DNA of 64,000 nucleotides from Zoogloea sp. (GCA_016703645.1 JADJBR010000009.1:363935-427934), one strand, 5' to 3'; shown: positions 47,258 to 57,674, counted from the stretch's first letter. Numbers and translations are program-made. Notes: generated by a model from the sequence alone, not told the origin.

Positions 47258-47435
47258 ACTGGGGCAGCGCCGGCGAGTTCTTCGCCATGGGGGCTACGGC
47301 CTCTATGTTTGGGGCAGCTTCGGTGTCACGGCCGCAGCGCTCCTGATCGAGGTGGTGCTGGTGCGCCAGCGCTTTTCCGCCGTGCGGCGCAGTCTGCGCC
47401 GGGAACTTGCTGCCGACCGGGACACTCAGGACTGA
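47254..47435 (+). CDS. ccmD: Heme exporter protein CcmD (one base missing as read)
   Basis: A small single-span protein starting MNWGSAGEFFAMG, with ATG overlapping the ccmC stop. The frame breaks in a run of five G at 47289-47293. Adding one G gives GGYGLYVWGSFGVTAAALLIEVVLVRQRF, the expected membrane helix and basic tail. Read literally the gene is broken, which would disrupt c-type cytochrome assembly. Confidence 0.85.
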
Positions 47436-47438
47436 ATC

Positions 47439-47879
47439 ATGAAACCACGTCAGAAACGCCTCGCCATCATCGTCGGCGGGCTTGCCACCCTCGGCATTGC
47501 CGCCACCCTCATCCTCAACGCCTTCCAGAGCAACCTGGTGTTCTTCTTCACCCCCACCCAGGTGGCCAACGGAGAGGCCCCCAAGGAACGCGCCTTCCGC
47601 ATCGGCGGGCTGGTCAAGGAAGGCAGCCTGCAGCGCAGCGACATCGTTGCCCGCTTCATCGTCACCGACACGGCCAAGGAAATCCCGGTGGCCTACGAAG
47701 GCATCCTGCCCGACCTCTTCAGCGAGGGTAAAGGCGTGGTCGCCCAGGGCGTCCTGAGCGCAGACGGAAAATTCACCGCCACCGAAGTACTCGCCAAGCA
47801 CGACGAAAACTACATGCCACCGGAAGCCCAGGCTGCCGTGAACAAGGCCCACGAAGCCACCCGTACCCTCAAGCAGTAA
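47439..47879 (+). CDS. ccmE: Periplasmic heme chaperone CcmE
   Basis: 146 residues with an N-terminal membrane anchor, an OB-fold domain and the covalent-heme His in [13 protein letters not shown]. The FFFTPTQV and [11 protein letters not shown] segments are typical. Receives heme from CcmC and passes it to CcmF. Confidence 0.95.
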   Translation: MKPRQKRLAIIVGGLATLGIAATLILNAFQSNLVFFFTPTQVANGEAPKERAFRIGGLVKEGSLQRSDIVARFIVTDTAKEIPVAYEGILPDLFSEGKGVVAQGVLSADGKFTATEVLAKHDENYMPPEAQAAVNKAHEATRTLKQ

Positions 47880-47895
47880 GCCCGGAGGCTCCCCC

Positions 47896-49854
47896 ATGAT
47901 CCCGGAAATCGGCAGTTTTGCCCTCGTCCTCGCCCTGCTGGTCGCCCTTGTGCAGGGCAGTCTGCCGCTGATCGGTGCCCAGCGCGGCATCCCTGCCTGG
48001 ATCGCCCTGGCCCGTCCGGCCTCGTCGATGCTGTTCCTGCTCATCGCCGTGGCCTTCGGCTGCCTCACCGCGAGCTTCATCAACAACGACTTCTCCGTCG
48101 TCTATGTCGCCCAGCACTCCAACTCACGCCTGCCCCTCGAGTACCGCATCTCCGGCGTATGGGGCGGCCATGAGGGCTCCCTGCTGCTGTGGGTGCTGAT
48201 GCTGTCCCTGTGGTCCCTGGCCGTGGCGGCCTTCTCCCGCAGCCTGCCGGACGACATGGTGGCCCGGGTGCAGGGCGTGCTGGGTCTGGTGGCGGCGGGC
48301 TTCCTGCTGTTCATCCTGCTCACCTCCAGCCCCTTCGAGCGCCTGCTCCCCGGCGCCGAGGATGGCCGCGACCTGAACCCCCTGCTGCAGGATCCGGGGC
48401 TGATCTTCCACCCGCCCATGCTCTACATGGGCTACGTGGGCTTCTCCGTCGCCTTTGCCTTCGCCATCGCCGCCCTGCTGTCGGGCCGCCTGGACGCCGC
48501 CTGGGCGCGCTGGTCACGCCCATGGACGACGGCAGCCTGGATCTTCCTGACCCTGGGCATCGGCCTCGGCTCCATCTGGGCCTATTACGAGCTGGGCTGG
48601 GGCGGCTGGTGGTTCTGGGATCCGGTCGAAAACGCCTCCTTCCTGCCCTGGCTGGTGGGCACCGCACTGATCCACTCCCTGGCCGTCACCGAGAAGCGCG
48701 GCAGCTTCAAGAACTGGACCGTCCTGCTGGCCATCGGCGCCTTCTCCCTGTCCCTGCTGGGCACCTTCCTGGTCCGTTCCGGGGTGCTGAGTTCGGTGCA
48801 TGCCTTCGCCTCCGACCCCAAGCGCGGCATCTTCATCCTGGTTTTCCTGGCCGTGGTGGTGGGCTCGTCCCTGACCCTGTTCGCCTGGCGTGCCCCCAAG
48901 GTCAGCCTGGGTGGCGCCTTCGCCCTGATGTCCCGGGAAACCCTGCTGCTGATCAACAACGTGCTGCTCCTGTCCGCCGCCGGGGCGGTGCTGCTGGGCA
49001 CCCTCTACCCGCTGGTGATCGACGCCCTCAACCTGGGCAAGCTGTCCGTCGGCCCCCCCTACTTCAACGCGGTGTTCACCCCGCTGATGGTGCCCCTGCT
49101 GTTCCTGATGGCCGTCGGCCCGGTGGCACGCTGGAAGCACACCAGCCTGGCCGAGATCGCCCGCCCCCTGCGCTGGGCCTTCGGCATCGCCGTGGCCGCC
49201 GGGGTCAGCATCCCCTTCTTTTACGGCGGCTGGTCAGGCAGCGTGGCCCTGGGCATGGGCCTGGCCATCTGGATCGTCGGTGCCTCGGTGCTGCAGATCC
49301 TCGCCCGCACCCGTTCGGGCCTGCCGCCGCGGGCCTTCTGGGGCATGCACCTGGCCCACATGGGAGTGGCCGTCACCGTGGTCGGCATCGTCATGGTCAC
49401 CCAGTACGAGTCCGAACGGGACGTGCGCATGGCACCCGGTGACACGGTCAAGACCGGCGACTACCAGATCCGCTTCCTGGGCGTGGAAGGCATCAGCGGC
49501 CCCAACTACAACGCCGCCAAGGGCAACCTGGAATTGCTCAAGGACGGCCAGTTGGTGATGCCGCTGCACCCGGAGAAGCGCAAGTACCTGTCGTCGGCCA
49601 TGCCCATGACCGAAGCCTTCATCGACCCGGGCCTGACCCGCGACATCTACGTCTCCCTCGGTGATCCGCTGGAGGGCGGTGACGGGGCCTGGAGCGTGCG
49701 TGTTTACTACAAACCTTTCGTCAGCTGGATCTGGGGTGGCGCCGTGCTGATGGCCCTGGGTGGCCTGCTTGCCGCCAGCGACCGGCGTTATCGCCTCAAG
49801 TCCACCGCTGCACGGGCCGGCAGCAAGCTTGCCGCCCAGGGAGCCGCATCTTGA
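47896..49854 (+). CDS. ccmF: Cytochrome c-type biogenesis protein CcmF
   Basis: 652 residues, many membrane helices, WWD motif WGGWWFWDPVENASFLPWL, and heme-ligand His in VWGGHEGSLLLW and FHPPMLYMGYVG. Forms the heme lyase with CcmH and CcmI. It overlaps ccmG by 4 bp. Confidence 0.96.
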   Translation: MIPEIGSFALVLALLVALVQGSLPLIGAQRGIPAWIALARPASSMLFLLIAVAFGCLTASFINNDFSVVYVAQHSNSRLPLEYRISGVWGGHEGSLLLWVLMLSLWSLAVAAFSRSLPDDMVARVQGVLGLVAAGFLLFILLTSSPFERLLPGAEDGRDLNPLLQDPGLIFHPPMLYMGYVGFSVAFAFAIAALLSGRLDAAWARWSRPWTTAAWIFLTLGIGLGSIWAYYELGWGGWWFWDPVENASFLPWLVGTALIHSLAVTEKRGSFKNWTVLLAIGAFSLSLLGTFLVRSGVLSSVHAFASDPKRGIFILVFLAVVVGSSLTLFAWRAPKVSLGGAFALMSRETLLLINNVLLLSAAGAVLLGTLYPLVIDALNLGKLSVGPPYFNAVFTPLMVPLLFLMAVGPVARWKHTSLAEIARPLRWAFGIAVAAGVSIPFFYGGWSGSVALGMGLAIWIVGASVLQILARTRSGLPPRAFWGMHLAHMGVAVTVVGIVMVTQYESERDVRMAPGDTVKTGDYQIRFLGVEGISGPNYNAAKGNLELLKDGQLVMPLHPEKRKYLSSAMPMTEAFIDPGLTRDIYVSLGDPLEGGDGAWSVRVYYKPFVSWIWGGAVLMALGGLLAASDRRYRLKSTAARAGSKLAAQGAAS

Positions 49855-50441
49855 AACGTTTTCTGATCCCCCTCGGCCTCTTCCTGGTACTGGTTGTCTT
49901 CCTGGCCATCGGCCTCAACCGCGACCCCCACGAAGTCCCCTCGCCGCTGGTGGGCAAACCGGCCCCGGCCTTCACCCTCGAAAAGCTCGCCGAACCCGGC
50001 AAGACCTTCTCCCCGGCCGACATGCAGGGTCAGGTCTGGCTGCTCAACGTGTGGGCTTCCTGGTGCGTGTCGTGCCGGGCCGAACACCCGCTGCTGGTGG
50101 CCTTTTCCAGGCAGGGCGGGCTGCCCATCGTCGGTCTCAACTACAAGGAAGTGCGCGGCGACGGCGGCATTGATGCCAAGAAGCTGTCCCCCGCCGACGA
50201 AGCCAGCCTGACCCGCCAGCGCGCGGGCGCATGGTTGAGCCAGCACGGCGACCCCTACACCCTGTCGGTCCTCGACATGGATGGCCGGGTCGGCATCGAC
50301 TATGGGGTGTACGGCGTGCCGGAGACCTATCTCATCGACAAGAAGGGCGTGATCCGCTTCAAGCAGATCGGCCCGATCACCCCCGACGCCCTGGAGAAGA
50401 AGATCCTCCCCCTGGCCCGTCAGCTGGCAGCGGAGTCCTGA
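49851..50441 (+). CDS. ccmG: Thiol:disulfide reductase CcmG/DsbE
   Basis: 196 residues from a TTG start that overlaps ccmF. An N-terminal anchor is followed by a thioredoxin fold with WASWCVSCRAEHP (active site WCxxC). The GVYGVPETYLIDKKGVI segment holds the cis-Pro. Keeps apocytochrome c thiols reduced for heme attachment. Confidence 0.94.
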   Translation: MKRFLIPLGLFLVLVVFLAIGLNRDPHEVPSPLVGKPAPAFTLEKLAEPGKTFSPADMQGQVWLLNVWASWCVSCRAEHPLLVAFSRQGGLPIVGLNYKEVRGDGGIDAKKLSPADEASLTRQRAGAWLSQHGDPYTLSVLDMDGRVGIDYGVYGVPETYLIDKKGVIRFKQIGPITPDALEKKILPLARQLAAES

Positions 50442-50442
50442 C

Positions 50443-50943
50443 ATGAAGGCACTCCGCCGCACCCTCACCACCTGCGCCACCGCCCTGCTGCTGGGCCCCC
50501 TGAGCCTCAGCGCCCACGCCGGCGAAGCCACTCCGATGGCCGACAATCCGGTTGTCGAAGCCCGCCTGATCGCCATTTCCGAAGAACTGCGCTGCCTGGT
50601 GTGCCAGAACGAGAGCCTGGCGGGCTCCCGCGCCGAGCTGGCCGAAGACCTGCGGCGGGAGGTGCGCAAGCTGATCCAGGATGGCAAGAGCGACACCGAG
50701 ATCAAGGATTACCTGGTGGCCCGCTACGGTGACTTCGTGCTCTACCGCCCGCCAGTCAAGCCAACCACCTGGCTGCTGTGGTTCGGCCCGTTTGCCCTGT
50801 TGGCCGGCGCCGTTGCCGGTCTGGTCGCCTACCTCCGCCGGCGCGCCTCCCGCGTCCAGCCGGCGCATCTCTCCGCTGCCGACAAGGCCTCCGCCGAAGC
50901 CCTTCTCGCCGATACGCCCCCCCGTCCGAAAGACCCCGCATGA
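50443..50943 (+). CDS. ccmH: Cytochrome c-type biogenesis protein CcmH
   Basis: 166 residues with a signal peptide, the LRCLVCQN redox motif, and a C-terminal membrane helix (TTWLLWFGPFALLAGAVAG). It begins 1 nt after the ccmG stop and overlaps ccmI by ATGA. Confidence 0.94.
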   Translation: MKALRRTLTTCATALLLGPLSLSAHAGEATPMADNPVVEARLIAISEELRCLVCQNESLAGSRAELAEDLRREVRKLIQDGKSDTEIKDYLVARYGDFVLYRPPVKPTTWLLWFGPFALLAGAVAGLVAYLRRRASRVQPAHLSAADKASAEALLADTPPRPKDPA

Positions 50944-52163
50944 CCGCCTTCTGGATCACCGCCGGGCTGCTCACCGCCCTGTCCCTTGCCGTGCTGTGCT
51001 GGCCGCTGCTACGCCGCCGGGAGAACGCCAGCGCCTCCCGGCGCGCCATCAATGCCGCCATCTTCCGTGACCAGCTGGCCGACCTGGAACGGGATCTGGC
51101 CTCCGGAACCCTGTCGCGGGACGACTACGCCACCGCCCGGGACGAACTCGAACGGCGTGTTCTCGAAGACGTGGCCGATGACGGCAGCCCCGCAGCCGAG
51201 GCACCAAAACGCCTGCCGCGCACAGCGATCAGCCTGGGCCTGAGCCTGCCCGTGGCGGCGGTGGCCCTTTACTTCGTGCTGGGCAATCCGGCCGCCCTGG
51301 ATCCGGCAGCCCAGCAGGGCAACATGCCGAGTCAGGCCGAAGTGGAGCAGATGGTCTCCACCCTGGCCGCCAGGCTCGAGAAGAATCCGGAAAACCCCCA
51401 GGGCTGGGCCATGTTGGGCCGCAGCTACAAGGTCATGGGCCGTCTTGAGGAGGCCGGCAAGGCTTTCGACAAAGCAGGAGCCTTCATGGAGTCGGAGCCC
51501 GAGCTGATGCTCGAAGTGGCCGAATTGTCAGCGGAACTCAACCAGGGCAAGGTGGAGGGCCGTGGCGCCGCGCTGCTGAAGAAGGTGCTTCAGACCCAGC
51601 CGGACAACCCCCAGGCCCTGGTGCTGGCCGGCACCGACGCCTACTTCCGCCAGGATTACCCCGCTGCCCTGCGTCACTGGGAGCGGGTGCTGGCCCAGGT
51701 GCCGCCGGATTCGGAGGATGCCCGCAACCTGGGCGCGGGTATCGAGAAAGTGCGTAGCCTCATGGGCCAGGGCGCATCCACCCCCGCACCGGCGGCCAAG
51801 CCCGCCCCCACCGGCAAGGCCGCCGCCGTCAGCGGTACGGTCAGCCTGTCGCCCGCGCTCAAGGACAAGGCCAACCCGGACGACGTGGTCTTCATCTTCG
51901 CCCGCCCCGCCAACGGGCCGCGCATGCCCCTGGCCGTGCTGCGGGTGCGCGTGGCGGACCTACCCAAAGACTTCACCCTGGACGACAGCATGGCCATGAG
52001 CCCTGACGCCAAGCTGTCTTCCGCCAGCGAGCTGCGCATCGAGGCGCGCATCTCCAAGGGCGGCGATGCCATTGCCAAGCCGGGTGACCTGAGCGGCGAA
52101 GTGGCATCGGTAAAGCCGGGTGCCACCGGCCTGAAGATCGTCATCGACAAGACCCTGCCCTGA
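50940..52163 (+). CDS. ccmI: Cytochrome c-type biogenesis protein CcmI
   Basis: 407 residues. Two N-terminal membrane helices flank a heptad-like cytoplasmic loop (FRDQLADLERDLASGTLSRDDY). A TPR domain follows (NPQGWAMLGRSYKVMGRLEEAGKAFDKA), then a C-terminal beta domain (VSGTVSLSPALKDKANPDDVVFIFAR). The apocytochrome chaperone of the heme lyase complex. Last gene of the operon. Confidence 0.93.
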   Translation: MTAFWITAGLLTALSLAVLCWPLLRRRENASASRRAINAAIFRDQLADLERDLASGTLSRDDYATARDELERRVLEDVADDGSPAAEAPKRLPRTAISLGLSLPVAAVALYFVLGNPAALDPAAQQGNMPSQAEVEQMVSTLAARLEKNPENPQGWAMLGRSYKVMGRLEEAGKAFDKAGAFMESEPELMLEVAELSAELNQGKVEGRGAALLKKVLQTQPDNPQALVLAGTDAYFRQDYPAALRHWERVLAQVPPDSEDARNLGAGIEKVRSLMGQGASTPAPAAKPAPTGKAAAVSGTVSLSPALKDKANPDDVVFIFARPANGPRMPLAVLRVRVADLPKDFTLDDSMAMSPDAKLSSASELRIEARISKGGDAIAKPGDLSGEVASVKPGATGLKIVIDKTLP

Positions 52164-52278
52164 GCGTGCGCGAATAAATCCGTTGCGCGGCGCGAACTCG
52201 CACCGCCCGCGACGATTCCCTCATACGCGCTGAGCCGGCATCCAGGCCTGCGCGCCTCTTTGCCGGCTCACAGGGGCG

Positions 52279-54774
52279 TCAGGCAGACCCGGCCGATTGC
52301 GGACATCCCTCCGGGCTGCCGGGAGAGGATGCCGTATGGTCTCCGAAAAAGCAGATCGTATTGCGCCCCGCCGACTTGGCCCGGTACATGGCGATATCCG
52401 CCTGCTTGAGCAGCTCGTCGCGGCTCTCCCCATGCCCATTGAACAGGCTGATGCCGATGCTCGCCGTGCAGTGGTGGCTCACCTCAGCGCCCCCCGTGGG
52501 CAGCACCAGCAGATAAGGCCGGGCCAGGGCTTCCCGCAGTTTCTCCGCCACCCGTCCGGCATGGGCCGCAGCCGCGGCGCGACCTTCATCCAGGCTCTCC
52601 AGGACCACCACGAACTCGTCCCCCCCAAGACGGGCCACGGTGTCCGTCTCGCGGACGGATGCCGTCAGACGCCGGGCCACCTCCGCCAGCAGGGCATCCC
52701 CCATGACATGCCCGTGCTGGTCGTTGAGGCCCTTGAATCCGTCCAGATCCAGGAACATCAACGCGCCCCGGGTGTTGTTGCGGGCGCTCGCCGCCAGGGC
52801 CTGGTCGAAACGGTCATGGAACAGCCGACGGTTGGGCAGACGGGTAAGCGGATCGTAGAACGCCAACTGCTCGATCTGCTCCTCCGCGCGCTTGTGCTCG
52901 GTGATGTCCGAGAAGGCGGCCACGTAGTGGGTCACCTCGCCCGATCGATCACGCACGGTGGAAATGGTGACCCATTCGGCAAACACCTCACCGCCCTTCC
53001 GGCGATTCCAGATCTCGCCCTGCCAGAAGCCGTTTCGCGCCAGCCCTTCACGCAATCGTCCATAGAATTCCGCATCGTGACGACCCGAGCGGAGCAGGCG
53101 TGGTGTCTGTCCGATGGCCTCCCGCGCCGTATAGCCGGTCATGGTCGTGAAGGCCTGGTTCACCCGCACGATGCGCGTCTGGGCATCGGTGATGAAAATG
53201 CCTTCCTGGGTCTCGAAGGTCGCCGCGGCGATACGCAGTTCACTCTCCGCGTCCTTCGCGTCGGTGATGTCCATGGCGAAGCCCTGCCAAGTCAGGCTGC
53301 CGTCGGCCGCGGCCTCGGGAATCCCATCCATGTGCATCCAGCGCACCCCGCGACGCGGGTGCTGGATGCGGCACTCCAGATGCCAGGGCCCGAGCGTGCA
53401 TGCGGAAGCAAACAAGGACGCCAGGAACGCCGCCCGGTCCTCGCCTTCAAGCGTGACCAGAAAGCCATCCGAGGCCTCCGCCAACCCATCGGGTGCAAGC
53501 CCCCATACCTCCCGGGCGGCATCGCTGACAAAGGGCAGGCTGTGGCGTCCGTCGGCCCCGATACGGTACTGGAAAACCACCCCGGGGATCTGCGACACGA
53601 TCACCCGGAGGCGCTGGTTGAAACTGTGCTCCGCGGCCCGCGCCTCGCCTTCGATGAGCCCTTGCAGCAGGCCGTTGAATGCCCCGGCCAGGGCACCGAT
53701 CTCGTCATCCCGGCGCACCGGCAGCGGCTGGCGGGGAATTACGCCATCACGCATGGCACCGAGCATATCCACCGCCTCGCCGAGGGGCCTGAGCTCACGC
53801 CGCAACCACCACCAGCCCATGCCCCCTGCCAGCACGCTGAGGATCAGGGCCGACGCCAGCAGGCGCCAGCGCAGCGCGTAGAAAGGCGCAAAGGCTTCAT
53901 CCGCAGGCAGCACGGACTGCATCAGCCAGCCTGTGGATCGCACCTTGCGGCTGGACGAAAGCTCCACCACGCCACGGGAACTGCGCGCCACCCCGGACCC
54001 TTCATGGCCATCAATGTAGCGGTCGTACACCGGATTAACGCCCACCGGCGGCCCGGGCTGCATGACGCGGGTCTTGTCCGTGGCCGCAATGAAGATCCTC
54101 TGTGCGGGGTCGGTGATCAGGTAGCCACCCTGGCGCCCAAACCGGTTGGCGCCGATCTCGTCGAGAAAGTTGGACGCAGCCAGATTGGTCAGACCGATCA
54201 GGCTGCCGATCACCTCTCCGTTGCCATCACGGATCGGCACGATCATGGGCACCACGGGCTGATGGGTGGTCTTGCCCAGCAGCGCCGCCCCGACCGTGGT
54301 ACGCCCGGTTTCGAGGGTTTCCCTCACCGCCTCGACATCCGCATAGTTGACCCCCTGCCGGCCATGCACCTCCGGCAGGCCGACCAGCGTGGTCCCCTTC
54401 CGGTCGGTGACCAGCACCCCCCAATTGAAAAGCGTCAGCAACACGGTCTGCCCGCGCACGGATGCATCCAGGCGGGAAGGCTGTTCCATGGTCTTTGCGT
54501 CAAGGGTGGCGGCAACCCCCTCCAGCGCGCGGATGCGCTCGGTCACGGAACGGTCGATGTCGTTGGCGAGAAGCGACACCACCGAATACTGCTGGGCCGC
54601 CAGCGTCGCCAGCATCTCCTGCTTCAGAAAGTACATCAGCGCGAGCGTGGTCAGCCACAAGGCCACCATCACCCCGAGCAACAAGCCCAACACCACACGC
54701 ATCCGCAGCGACCCCGACAGGGGCTTGAGCGCGGCGCACGCACGATCCTTCAGCGTCCCCATTGTTTTCTTCAT
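52279..54774 (-). CDS. Cache-HAMP-PAS-PAS-GGDEF diguanylate cyclase
   Basis: 831 residues. A membrane helix at about 26-50, a dCACHE-like periplasmic sensor (51-300; FNWGVLVTDRKG, GYLITDPAQRIFIAATD), a second helix (about 303-325), HAMP, two PAS domains (the second with FETQEGIFITDAQTRIVRVNQAF) and a GGDEF domain with ARLGGDEFVVVLE. The catalytic GGDEF is intact, so it should make c-di-GMP. There is no EAL domain. A RxxD product-inhibition site was not clearly found. Divergent from a cupin gene. Confidence 0.92.
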   Translation of the reverse strand: MKKTMGTLKDRACAALKPLSGSLRMRVVLGLLLGVMVALWLTTLALMYFLKQEMLATLAAQQYSVVSLLANDIDRSVTERIRALEGVAATLDAKTMEQPSRLDASVRGQTVLLTLFNWGVLVTDRKGTTLVGLPEVHGRQGVNYADVEAVRETLETGRTTVGAALLGKTTHQPVVPMIVPIRDGNGEVIGSLIGLTNLAASNFLDEIGANRFGRQGGYLITDPAQRIFIAATDKTRVMQPGPPVGVNPVYDRYIDGHEGSGVARSSRGVVELSSSRKVRSTGWLMQSVLPADEAFAPFYALRWRLLASALILSVLAGGMGWWWLRRELRPLGEAVDMLGAMRDGVIPRQPLPVRRDDEIGALAGAFNGLLQGLIEGEARAAEHSFNQRLRVIVSQIPGVVFQYRIGADGRHSLPFVSDAAREVWGLAPDGLAEASDGFLVTLEGEDRAAFLASLFASACTLGPWHLECRIQHPRRGVRWMHMDGIPEAAADGSLTWQGFAMDITDAKDAESELRIAAATFETQEGIFITDAQTRIVRVNQAFTTMTGYTAREAIGQTPRLLRSGRHDAEFYGRLREGLARNGFWQGEIWNRRKGGEVFAEWVTISTVRDRSGEVTHYVAAFSDITEHKRAEEQIEQLAFYDPLTRLPNRRLFHDRFDQALAASARNNTRGALMFLDLDGFKGLNDQHGHVMGDALLAEVARRLTASVRETDTVARLGGDEFVVVLESLDEGRAAAAAHAGRVAEKLREALARPYLLVLPTGGAEVSHHCTASIGISLFNGHGESRDELLKQADIAMYRAKSAGRNTICFFGDHTASSPGSPEGCPQSAGSA

Positions 54775-55079
54775 CCTCCTCCGATCAGGGTATTCCCTGA
54801 CGACCCAACGTGGGTTGCAATCGCGCCCATTTCGGGCAGATCATTGTCCAAGTCCCGATAGGGATGAACTATGTAGTGCATGCCTACTTTCAATTGGCCT
54901 CCGCCGACCACACGTCGTATGATCGTGGTCAGCTTCATTGGTCAAGCGATCAATGGGGCGGGCTTGAGCGGCGCGCCGGGGCACAACAAAGACCCCCAGA
55001 ACCCCACAGAGATTTCATCCCGGCGCAGCCTTTTTTCATTCATCCGCCCGTTCGGGCACCAGGCTCCCCAGGCCCCCAA
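54775..55079. other. Intergenic region between the diguanylate cyclase and cupin genes
   Basis: 305 bp with no supported gene. It must hold the diguanylate cyclase promoter (minus) and any cupin promoter (plus). No clear operator, hairpin or repeat stands out. Confidence 0.5.
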
Positions 55080-55397
55080 TTGCCCTGTCAGAATCTCTTC
55101 TTTCCGCTGCCGACCGCTGGCACGGAAGAACACTTCGAACCCCTGCTGTGCAGGCCCGGGTTGCGCATTGAGCGCATCGTTTCCCACTGCCATGCCAGCC
55201 CCCCGGATTTCTGGTTTGACCAGACCGAAGACGAATGGGTGATGCTGGCCCGCGGCGGTGCCGAGCTGGAATTCGACGACGGCGAGCGCCTTGCCCTCAG
55301 CCCCGGCGACTGGCTGCTGATCCCGGCGGGACGGCGCCACCGGGTTGCCGCAACCGGCCCGGACACCGTCTGGCTGGCCATCCACATGACACCCTGA
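55080..55397 (+). CDS. Small cupin protein
   Basis: 105 residues from a probable TTG start. The pattern RIERIVSHCHASPPDFWFDQTEDEWVMLARGGAELEFDDG, then LALSPGDWLLIPAGRRHRV, has the two cupin motifs, with one acidic residue in motif 1 and a His in motif 2. The family is a small betaproteobacterial cupin of unknown function. An upstream in-frame ATG at 54810 would add ~90 non-family residues and is not favoured. Confidence 0.7.
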   Translation: MPCQNLFFPLPTAGTEEHFEPLLCRPGLRIERIVSHCHASPPDFWFDQTEDEWVMLARGGAELEFDDGERLALSPGDWLLIPAGRRHRVAATGPDTVWLAIHMTP

Positions 55398-55460
55398 CGC
55401 CCGCAAGCGGACAACTCTTCGGTAAGCTGTTGTCCTTTTCCAAGCAGGAGTCCTCCCCCA

Positions 55461-56438
55461 ATGATCCGTCATCGCCTCACCCGCCTGGTCCTGGCCCTGG
55501 CGCTTGGCACCGCGCTCGCTCCCGCCGCGCCGGCTTTCGCCGAAGCCCCCGCCGTGCGCACCCAGGTGCCCGGTTACTACCGCATGGCTGTCGGCGACAT
55601 GGAAGTGACCGCCCTCTACGATGGCTTCATCGATCTCGATACCAAAGTCCTGAGCAACGCGAGCCCGGCCGAAGTCCAGCGCCTGCTGACCCGCATGTTC
55701 CTGGGCGGCCAGAAGGTCCAGACCGCCGTCAATGCCTTCCTGATCAACGCCGGTGGCAAGCTCGTGCTGGTGGATGCGGGCGCCGCCAAGGCCTTCGGAC
55801 CCACCCTCGGCTTCATCGGCGACAACCTCAAAGCCGCCGGCTACAGCCCCGAAAAGGTGGACATGGTGTTGCTGACCCACCTGCACGCCGACCACGCGGC
55901 CGGCTTGCTCGGTGGTGACGGCAAGCCCCTGTTCCCCAACGCCGAAATCCGGGTTGCCCAGGCCGACCACGATTTCTGGCTCTCCGAGGAAATCGCCGCC
56001 AAGGCACCCGACGGCTTCAAGCCCTTCTTCAAGCTGGCGCGGGACGCCGCCGCCCCCTACCAGGCCGCGGGGCACTGGAAGCCCTTCAGCGGCGACGTGG
56101 AACTGGCACCGGGCATCAAGGCCGTCGACACCCACGGTCACACCCCCGGCCACACGGCCTATCTGGTCGAATCGAAGGGCCAGCGACTGCTGATCATCGG
56201 CGACGTGGTGCACAGCCACGCCGTCCAGTTTGCCCGGCCGGAAGTGGCCATCGAGTTCGACAGCGACAAGAAGAAAGCCGTGGCCGCCCGCAAGCAGCTC
56301 TTCGCCCGCGCCGCCAAGGAAAAGCTCGCCCTCGCCGGCATGCACCTGCCCTTCCCGGGCCTCGGCCACGTGCGCACCGAAGGCAAGGGCTACGCCTGGG
56401 TACCGGTGGAGTTCAGCCCGATCCGCAGCGACAAATAG
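55461..56438 (+). CDS. Secreted MBL-fold metallo-hydrolase
   Basis: 325 residues with a signal peptide ending near AFAEA. Metallo-beta-lactamase fold with LTHLHADHAAGL (HxHxDH), DTHGHTPGH and IIGDVVHSHAVQ. Domain order resembles periplasmic MBL hydrolases of the AttM/quorum-quenching or PqsE-like groups; substrate unknown. Ends 13 bp before a bidirectional terminator shared with metK. Confidence 0.88.
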   Translation: MIRHRLTRLVLALALGTALAPAAPAFAEAPAVRTQVPGYYRMAVGDMEVTALYDGFIDLDTKVLSNASPAEVQRLLTRMFLGGQKVQTAVNAFLINAGGKLVLVDAGAAKAFGPTLGFIGDNLKAAGYSPEKVDMVLLTHLHADHAAGLLGGDGKPLFPNAEIRVAQADHDFWLSEEIAAKAPDGFKPFFKLARDAAAPYQAAGHWKPFSGDVELAPGIKAVDTHGHTPGHTAYLVESKGQRLLIIGDVVHSHAVQFARPEVAIEFDSDKKKAVAARKQLFARAAKEKLALAGMHLPFPGLGHVRTEGKGYAWVPVEFSPIRSDK

Positions 56439-56458
56439 GCCTTTTCTGCCCACCCATG

Positions 56459-56490
56459 CAAAAGGGCGACCCGCGGGTCGCTCTTTTGCA
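56459..56490. terminator. Bidirectional terminator between the MBL gene and metK
   Basis: A hairpin with GCAAAAG-GCGACCCG / CGGGTCGC-CTTTTGC arms (one G-T type mismatch), flanked by A- and T-rich ends. It terminates both converging genes. Confidence 0.88.
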
Positions 56491-56507
56491 GTCCACACCG
56501 GGTCGGC

Positions 56508-57674
56508 TTACAGGCCGGCGTCGGCGCGCAGTGCAGCGGCCTTGTCGGTATGTTCCCAGGTGAAATCCACCTCGTCACGGCCAAAGTGGCCATAGGCGGC
56601 GGTACGGGAATAGATCGGGCGCAGCAGCTCCAGGGCCGCGATGATGCCCTTGGGGCGCAGGTCGAAATGGGCACGCACCAGCTCGACAATGCGGTCGTCG
56701 GAAACCTTGCCCGTGCCGAAGGTTTCCACCATCAGGCTGACCGGCTGGGCCACGCCGATGGCGTAGGCCACCTGCACCTCGCACTTGTCGGCCAGGCCGG
56801 CCGCCACGATGTTCTTGGCCACGTAACGGCCTGCGTAAGCGGCGGAGCGATCCACCTTGGACGGATCCTTGCCCGAGAAGGCACCGCCGCCATGGTGGGC
56901 TGCACCACCATAGGTGTCGACAATGATCTTGCGGCCGGTCAGGCCGCAGTCACCGTTCGGGCCGCCAATCACGAAACGCCCCGTGGGATTGATGAGGAAG
57001 CGGGTGCTGGCGGTGAGCATGTCCTTGGGCAGCACCGGCTTGATGACCTCCTCGATCACCGCCTCGGTCAGATCGGCATGGGAGATGTCCGGGTGATGCT
57101 GGGTGGACACCACCACGGTGTCGATGGCCACCGGCTTGCCGTCCACGTACTTCACGGTGAGCTGGCTCTTGGCATCGGGGCGCAGCCAGGGCAGACGGCC
57201 GTCCTTCCGCACTTCGGCCTGCCGCTGCATGATGCGGTGGGCGTAGTAGATGGGGAAGGGCATCAGGCTCGGCGTCTCGTTGGTCGCAAAGCCGAACATC
57301 AGACCCTGGTCGCCGGCGCCCTGGTCCAGGTCGAGGCCTTCGCCTTCATTCACGCCCTGGGCGATGTCGGAAGACTGGCGGTTGATGGCGGTGAGCACCG
57401 CGCAGCTCTTGTAGTCGAAACCGATGTCGGAATCGTCGTAGCCGATGCGCTTGATGGTCTCGCGGGCGAGATCCATGTAGTTGATGTCGGCCTTGGTGGT
57501 GATCTCGCCGGAAATCACCACCAGGCCGGTGGACACCAGGGTCTCGCAGGCCACCCGACCGCGGGGGTCCTGGGCCAGAATGGCGTCGAGCACCGCATCG
57601 GAAATCTGGTCGGCGACCTTGTCCGGATGGCCTTCGGAGACGGACTCAGAAGTAAACAGAAATTCACGGGCCAT
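56508..57674 (-). CDS. metK: S-adenosylmethionine synthetase
   Basis: 388 residues. Makes SAM from methionine and ATP. N-terminal [24 protein letters not shown], then [31 protein letters not shown] and [28 protein letters not shown] (P-loop-like). All expected motifs are intact. Start ATG 57674 follows GAGGAG. Confidence 0.97.
   Translation of the reverse strand: MAREFLFTSESVSEGHPDKVADQISDAVLDAILAQDPRGRVACETLVSTGLVVISGEITTKADINYMDLARETIKRIGYDDSDIGFDYKSCAVLTAINRQSSDIAQGVNEGEGLDLDQGAGDQGLMFGFATNETPSLMPFPIYYAHRIMQRQAEVRKDGRLPWLRPDAKSQLTVKYVDGKPVAIDTVVVSTQHHPDISHADLTEAVIEEVIKPVLPKDMLTASTRFLINPTGRFVIGGPNGDCGLTGRKIIVDTYGGAAHHGGGAFSGKDPSKVDRSAAYAGRYVAKNIVAAGLADKCEVQVAYAIGVAQPVSLMVETFGTGKVSDDRIVELVRAHFDLRPKGIIAALELLRPIYSRTAAYGHFGRDEVDFTWEHTDKAAALRADAGL

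Noticed and set aside
52297-54861. 854-residue plus-strand frame over the diguanylate cyclase
   Set aside because: An antisense shadow; the minus-strand protein has complete PAS and GGDEF motifs.
54810-55079. N-terminal extension of the cupin gene from ATG 54810
   Set aside because: The extension has no family match and overlaps the region needed for the divergent promoters. The cupin fold starts near 55080.
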